Shown: piece by piece, positions 58,179 through 64,000 of the stretch
Layout: each line of letters opens with the position of its first letter
Numbering within the stretch: the stretch's first letter is position 1
Assembly (NCBI GenBank): GCA_039707655.1
Contig: CM077676.1
Span: forward strand, 430,629,379-430,693,378
Direction of reading: 5' to 3'
Length of the DNA: 64,000 bases
Source: Elymus sibiricus
Lineage: Eukaryota > Streptophyta > Magnoliopsida > Poales > Poaceae
Position numbers and translations under genes: made by a program
The notes under the pieces: model-generated
What the model saw: the letters and a program-made list of their open reading frames with translations, nothing else
Told to the model about the DNA's origin: nothing
The model's database searches: none

Positions 58179-59584
58179 AATCAGATCATGCTATGGAAAT
58201 TAGAGACCATTTTTTAACCACTGATTTGCATACCGCATACCCTCGTTGAGTCCCCCCCCCGGAGATCGAAGTTGTTTAACCTTTTGTGGTCACAGATTCC
58301 GACGAACACCATGTGCACGGTGATACAATAGAGTATCGGTGCAAACTAGATACACCACTGGCAAACTTGGTGACCACAAGCTCATCTTTTCCTAATGCCT
58401 CCCAAATCTAACCTATTTTGTGATAGTGTGTGTCGCACATGTGTTGTTCATATTGTCCCTGTAAACAATCATAACAATATAATAATTGAGGGGAATTGTT
58501 TTGAGGAGTAGTGGAGTACTTTTCATGGTGGCTAGTTCTCTTGAGATACATTCCCCATATCTTACTTTAGTCTGGCTGCAAGAACACGTTACATAAACCA
58601 TGATTGATAGGAGCTATTCTGGATAGCTTGTCGCTATAAACCGTGGTAGTAGATGGGAGTTGTTTTGGCTACTTGGCATCTATAGACCATGGTGGATGAG
58701 AACTATATATATGCACGCACACCGAAGGTGGTTGAGAAAATAAAGGGGACAATAATTCATCGACAAGGAGGATGGTGTGTACCATTGTAGATGGGTTATT
58801 GACTTGCTATACTTAATATTTGGGAAACACTTATAATTAACCAACGGATTACTCACAGCTCGTCGTCCTCCTCATTCGGGTGACACGTGTCTCATGGCTC
58901 CCCACACACTTTTCTTCCTCAGCCTTATACACACATTCCAATCATTCAAAAGACATTCCTTATCAGATGATGACTTTATCAATGATGAATGATGATCGTT
59001 CAGTGATGGTAGTTGAAGTTGTACGCTTCTGAATATCAATGATTTTTCTAGCAAGAATGCTGCCAAGATAATACAAGAAAGGAAATATCCTACCAAGATT
59101 TTTGTATGTCGAATATTTCCATGAACTAACTCTGCAAAGAGTTGCCATGGAGTCTCTTACGTGATGGTTTTCGGTTCAAGGAAGCGGCCAGCGTTCACCG
59201 ACGAACTCTTGTTCCCAGCGATCTAAATTGCCTTGTTCTTCTTTGGCAGATGATATGCAAAGCTATGTGAATACACTATAGTGCAGACCACGGTATCATT
59301 TGAATGTTGTTCAAACTCGGATGCAAATTATTGTGATAAGAAGCTTTAGTCCTTTTCACTGTTGAATGTTTACAATAAGCAGAAAACATCCTTCCTTCTC
59401 TTAAGCAGAATGTGCAAGTTTACAGATAAAAAAGGATAATAAATCCTTTTTTCCCCAATAAACTGGGTAAACATCCTTCCTTTTTTTCCACTGATGGAAT
59501 GCTTTCTTAAGCAGAATACATTAGAGGGTTACTGTCTGGTACTCTGATGGGATATTTTCTTAAGCAGAATGTAGTATAATCATA
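58179..59584. other. Low-repeat stretch without a supported gene
   Basis: Sequence here is of mixed composition. Minus-strand ORFs of 60-75 codons at 58872-59148 have no recognisable domain. The part up to about 58900 belongs to copy 1 of the segmental duplication. I see no RNA gene or clear mobile element. Confidence 0.4.
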
Positions 59585-59716
59585 GTTTTAAATAGCCGGC
59601 TATAGCCTTTTCAGCAGGGTACCGCTAAATGGTCGCCTTCACAAATAGCCCGCTATAGCTCCGCTATAGCTGATTTTTAGGTCCGCCGCTATTTTCCATA
59701 GCCCGCTATTTAAAAC
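59585..59716. mobile_element. Short inverted-repeat MITE
   Basis: It starts gttttaaatagccggctata and ends with the near-complement atagcccgctatttaaaac, and internal gctatag phrases also pair. At 132 bp it is a typical miniature element. Flanking duplications are unclear, so no superfamily is given. Confidence 0.65.
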
Positions 59717-60834
59717 ATGTATAATGCAGTTAAGTTGAGGAAAAAAAGTCACGAAGAAGATTTGAACTATAATTAGAGACTTGTGATGCCGCTGGGAAAA
59801 ACAAGGAGAAAGACTTGTTCCTAATTGCGTAATGACCGCCACACAAGCCCCTACGGTCATAACAGATCGTATACTAGAAATGAATGAACAACCAAATTAG
59901 TCGGCAGTAAGATTGGACTGGTGATTTGCAGGAGATTAAAGATCTCAGTACGCTGTAATTTACCTCCATTTCATGAACTGCATCGACCTCCATTGGGATT
60001 TTCTTGGCTGCGACAAATTGGAGCGAGATGGAAAGAACCACCGGAAGTAGCCGTAATAGTTGTCGATAGTAGAGGACGTCGACTTGCGGGAACCGGTTGC
60101 AGGAAAGTTGAGTATGAGCCGAAAGAAAATAGATCTATAGAATCGCAGTAGAAAGGAAGAAGACGAGGGAAAGAGAGTATAAGCAGAAAAAAGATAAGAC
60201 ATGTGTCGATTCCGCAACCCAAAATAAATGTTGCTTAACTCGGGGTCACTAGTTGGATGTGCCCACGAATAAAATATAATGTCCAGGCCATAAGTGAGGT
60301 AAGTTTCAGAAAGCAAAACGCAAAATATTACGGCCTAAGTTTTTTCTAAAACAACTTGATTGAACAAACAGGCTTAACCCTAGGAGCCAAAAATGAAATC
60401 AAAGCTTAGGAAAGTCATTACAGTTGGAAGAACGAAATGTGTTACAGAAATATTTATTTAACAAACTAATGAAACGGTTCCATAAGTTCAGATTTGGTCA
60501 TACAAGGATTGCATTCTTGATTATCCTCCTGCTAGTGTTATGGATAAAATCTGGCAGTTAAGCTCGGGTGGAGACCCACAACGACTCATCCCCTGATGCG
60601 CCCTCTTCCCGAGCGCCCCTCGTCCCCCAACCCACATAGAGATCGTTCCATGGATCAACTCATAGGTGGAGTTCCAGTTGGAGATCCTGAGCGCCATGGA
60701 TTTATGGCATGTGTGTGATCTCGAATCCATGCCAACCGAGAGCTTTGATGCAGAGGCAGGCTTCGCTACAATGATATCGTCGTTGACGCTACTGCGAGGC
60801 CTAGTGATGGTGTTGACCCTACAAGATCATGTCC
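59717..60834. other. Low-repeat stretch without a supported gene
   Basis: On the minus strand, around 60000-59942, a pyrimidine-rich leader-like stretch precedes an ATG and a gtaaat donor, but the exon would encode only about ten residues and no further exon is recognised. ORFs at 59921-60151 and 59960-60316 are antisense to each other and have no domain. Confidence 0.35.
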
Positions 60835-61085
60835 ATATGTGACCGCAACATGCTTCATGTTGTAATGGGTGACCTCAACATGGTCCATGTTGCAATGGGT
60901 GACCAAAGACCCACACCATGCAAGCTGGAGGTAGCCGCAACATGATCCATGTTGTAATGGGTGACTACAGCATGGTCCATGTTGCAGCGGGTGACCAAAG
61001 ACCCACGCGTTACATGGTGACCGCACGAGCACAACACGGCTCATGTTGCAAAGCCCCAAGTGCAACATGGTCCATGTTGCAAACG
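60835..61085. repeat. Palindromic minisatellite
   Basis: Phrases such as caacatggtccatgttgc, each a small palindrome, recur about seven times with spacers like aatgggtgacc and aaagacccac. The ORFs on both strands across it are repeat shadows. Confidence 0.8.
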
Positions 61086-61748
61086 GCTGCGACTCACACG
61101 ACGGAAATCGGACGGATGCCATGCATTACCATCCAACGGCAACAAAGGCGGCCGATGTGAGTCGATTATCACCCGGCCGAAGCGTAGTGCCGTCCTTAAT
61201 ATTTTAAAGAAAACATCAGAAATTCAATTTGGCTCCCGGGAGCACATGCATATCAAAATGGATCGATGCCTCACCCACTGCATCTTGAAGCCACTGTTCC
61301 CTGAATTTTGTGAGAGGGCACATTCAGTGGAACCAGTTGTCAGATGTCACTATAGCTTATGAGTACTATTTGATCAAGGACACTCCCGGAAATATTGGAT
61401 CCGCCCCGTGCGCAACGTAGCAGGTTCAGATATGCTGCAAAGTTCATTGTTTTTGAGATAGCTCACCATTCATGCCAAATGGCGATATGCTGCAAACTGA
61501 AGGCACACCATATATAGCAGGTTCAGATGTGGTGAGGTGCACAATTCTGAAGAAAGGGAGCGTTCAAATCCGAACTCGGAAGCAACAACACACCAAGCGA
61601 CCACATCAACCGAATCCAAAGTTCGCTGGCAAGGACTGGGCACGCTGGGTACAAAAGGGCAGGCGTCGCACACTGCTGCGTCGACCAAGGACAAAGATTC
61701 AGAAGAAACGGCTCCCATCACACCTCGTCTTTCTAAAGTGTACAAATA

Positions 61749-62125
61749 AGAGTGCAGCGATTCGGTGCTCAGGCCTTATCTGCACCCGGTCAAAAAACAT
61801 TCAAAAAAATCCAAAAAATAATCATGGTAGATAATTTATTGTGTGAGGTGCGCTCCAAATTTCATATTATTTAGACATATGAGTAGTTCTTAGCAAAAAA
61901 AAACAAATTGGGTCAGAACAGTAAACCTTTTTACACACCCCAAATTTGTCTTTTCTGCCGAGAGCTACTCAGATGTCCAAATGATCTAAAAATTGGAGCG
62001 GACCTCACGCACCAAATTATCTACCATGCAAACGGGCTCTAAATTTGAATTTATCTAGTATTTGTTTTGAAATTTTTTTCGTCAGCTCGGGTGCAGATGA
62101 GCATGGGCTTAGAAATGGATATTCG
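61749..62125. mobile_element. Foldback MITE in duplication copy 2
   Basis: Two arms of about 160 bases pair around 61930: ttatctgcacccg with cgggtgcagatgag, tggtagataattta with taaattatctacca, and caaattgggt with accccaaatttg. The sequence acaaat stands on both sides (61743-61748 and about 62126-62131). Copy 1 reads gtgtacaaatatggtgt at 56606 without the element. A long-arm foldback of this type may be a Mutator-derived MITE. Confidence 0.65.
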
Positions 62126-62324
62126 ACAAATATGGTGTTTATCAGATGTACAATACAAGGACCCTAATAACTAGCGATCGTTCCCCTGGGACATCCTAGT
62201 ACGAATGATTAGATCGCTGGGGCAGCGGTATATCCTATTTGGTGCTTCACGCGTTCGTTACTGTGCATCTTGCAAACGGGCGCCTGGAGCCCTCCAAGCT
62301 GGGCCGGCCCGTTTAGCTAGTATT

Positions 62325-62600
62325 TTTTAAAAAAAATTCTTTACTAAAATTTAGTGAACTTTCTCCAAAATTGGTGAAGTAAAACGATGAACTTTTTCAA
62401 ATTTGTGAATTTTTTACAAAATTTGATGAACTTATTTCAAAATCAATGAACTTTTTTTAAAATAGACGAATTTTACAGAAACTTCTGCAAAATTGATGAT
62501 ATTTTTTTCAAATGTTATAATTTTTTCAAATTAGGTGAAATTTTTTTAAAAAAAATCAATGAACTTTTTTGCAAATTCGGTTCAAATTTGCGGTTCAAAT
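62325..62600. repeat. AT-rich degenerate tandem repeat
   Basis: Variants of gatgaactttttcaaaattt recur about every 20-35 bases. No coding potential is seen. Confidence 0.7.
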
Positions 62601-63896
62601 TTGAATTACTTTCGGGAAATCAACAGAATGAGCAATAGCGAATGAAGAAGATTAGAAGGTTGAAAAGAAATCACATGTACAGGAATGGACGAGCAGTAGA
62701 AGAACAGATGAAGGAGGAAGAAGATGAACAATGTGAAATAACTGTTAGAACATAACAGGGTGATGGAGCGTATGTGGAGGACGTATTTGTACAGAAAAAC
62801 ATGTATATTGTCTCGTATTCATGCATTTAAGAATTTCCATCCATGTTTGAACGAATTTCCCCGAAATACATGTGCACGGATCACGACGCAGATCGACGGC
62901 AGCAGGCCTTTCCGCAGGTACGTGCCCCTGCACCTGCATGCCCCTACGAATTTCCAGGAATGGGAAGCTACAAAATGGATACCAAATATTTCGTCCATAG
63001 GCTCAGCTGGATATCAAATATCTCTACAAAATGGGAAGCTACAAAATGATTTAAAACTAAAGATCGTTTTATAAAGAACAAAATGGCACAATTGTTGAGG
63101 TGTAAAACAATTGTAGAGCATGCCTGGTTTGAGTTTAAAATTTGTTACTCAATGTAAAAAATTGGCCAAATCATAACATGCCAAACGGCAACATCTTATG
63201 TAGCTAATATTATGTGCTTCCTCCATCCCCTGTAAGTGAAAATTTAGCATCAAACAAGCCAGGCACTTAGCTTCTCTAGACATGGGGACTCTAGTCGCCC
63301 TTGATTCTAGAATCACTTCTCTGCATCATTATCGTTGAGCACCACAACATGGTAGAGTAATTGTGCAAAGTAGATGCATGGCAGGACTTTGCGGCACTAC
63401 AACCTGTTCTATTCACAATGCCTCCCAAATCTAACATATTTGTAACAGTGTGTGGCTTTACCAGCATAAAATTAAATTAGGCAAATTTGTTTGATTCTTG
63501 ACTTCTCGAGTAGTACTATAAGTCTATAACCATGGTGGCTACCTCACTTGAGATAAATAGCCTACATTCTTTTAGTCTTGTCTCTGGCTAGCTGATCATA
63601 TATAGACCACCCTTGATGCACACACGCCGAATGAGAGCTAGGAAGAAATAAAGGCCATAATAACCCATCCACAAGGTAGGTGCTATGTACCAAAATGAGT
63701 CATTACTTGCTACACTTTCTTTTAATGGGTGCAACAAAGTGCACGTCATTTTGTAGTATTATAAGCTAGCGTCGAAGCAACAGAAAAGGTACAACCGGAC
63801 GCAAAAGGAAGTGGAAAAGAAAGAGAAACCAAAACCATAGCGAAAAGGGTAAGCAAAAGCTAATACACCTTCACGTAAAGCTATACAGATATAGAC

Positions 63897-63953
63897 CTGC
63901 TGCTGCGGAGGCAGGGTCTCGTCTTGGTAGCCGTTGTTGTGCTTTGGCGCCAT
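63897..63953 (-). CDS. Possible first exon of a gene at the window edge (weak)
   Basis: The ATG at 63953 opens MAPKHNNGYQDETLPPQQQ and ends at cag followed by gtctat, a possible splice donor. The Gln/Pro-rich short start could belong to a small stress-type protein, but no further exon can be recognised and the donor is not strong. The frame remains open to 63759 without homology. Confidence 0.15.
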
Positions 63954-64000
63954 CAAGCATCAAGTGATTCGCTTCCATTACGATGGCGGGTAGTCCGACG

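Larger units (their letters stand above)
56100..58900. repeat. Diverged segmental duplication, copy 1
   Basis: Blocks such as aaaatggatcgatgcctcac (56121), a gcaggttcagat-rich part (56325-56370), ctttctaaagtgtacaaat (56596) and aatgcctcccaaatctaac (58394) recur in the same order at about 61253, 61420-61530, 61729 and 63418. Copy 1 also holds a Helitron candidate and a MITE-like element that copy 2 lacks. No protein domain is seen in the ORFs it contains. Confidence 0.65.
61240..63750. repeat. Diverged segmental duplication, copy 2
   Basis: It mirrors 56100-58900 in order and orientation at an offset near 5.1 kb, with low to moderate identity and many gaps. It contains a foldback element at about 61749-62125 that copy 1 lacks. 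ORFs at 61472-61834 and 62760-63074 have no domain. Confidence 0.6.

Noticed and set aside
59960..60316. 118-codon minus-strand ORF
   Set aside because: Overlaps an antisense ORF, has no domain, and looks like a leader region at best.
60835..61085. CRISPR-like array
   Set aside because: Units are palindromic and unevenly spaced with similar spacers, in a plant nuclear context.

Overview
This window is plant nuclear DNA from a large grass genome, most likely a Triticeae species (wheat, Aegilops, barley or rye). The evidence is structural: long-LTR retrotransposons nested inside one another, two roughly 10 kb CACTA DNA transposons with Triticeae-style subterminal repeats, a Stowaway MITE, a Mutator-like element with long terminal inverted repeats, and almost no host genes. 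There is no bacterial, organellar or viral gene cluster.

Layout. 1-6431: remnant of a Gypsy-type LTR element (element C), with a 5' LTR end, a Met-type primer binding site, a short protease fragment and a second LTR copy that holds a 1,190 bp tandem duplication. 6432-9850: the 3' internal end and partial 3' LTR of another element (B). From 9851 onward sits a large, apparently non-coding LTR element (A, LARD-like, 5' LTR 4.1 kb). Its internal region has been split by element D (15782-33723, intact boundaries, target-site duplication GAACG), whose 5' LTR was later split by CACTA-1 (16948-27546, target-site duplication GGA). A solo LTR (F, 34027-36150) lies in the rest of A's interior. A's 3' LTR (from 36771) is interrupted at 38590 by element E, an inverted relative of D. 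E carries a MULE (41826-44388, 9 bp target-site duplication) and is cut at 45010 by CACTA-2 (45010 to about 55324). Right of 55.3 kb is lower-repeat sequence with a diverged segmental duplication (about 56.1-58.9 versus 61.2-63.8 kb), a probable Helitron, several MITE-like elements and a few weak exon candidates.

Coding content is nearly all from transposons. CACTA-1 (plus strand) has a tnp2-type transposase gene, a second long gene (DUF8039-like region and a degenerate Ulp1-like C-terminus) and a small intact ORF joining an RNase H1 N-terminal-like domain to a membrane tail. CACTA-2 (minus strand) has tnp2 and tnpA-like genes. All four large CACTA genes contain stops or frameshifts. The MULE holds two convergent small genes, one a GRF-type zinc-finger gene with one in-frame stop. 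Element D keeps a 274-codon ORF of unknown function.

The order of events can be read because unoccupied sites are present in the same window: D's 3' LTR shows the pre-CACTA-1 site, D's interior shows the pre-MULE site in E, and one copy of the 56/61 kb duplication shows the site before a MITE inserted. The most unusual signals are a tandem pair of hairpins in the CACTA-2 leader whose stems differ in sequence but stay complementary, leader-associated foldbacks in both CACTAs, and the small RNase H1-N/membrane protein in CACTA-1.
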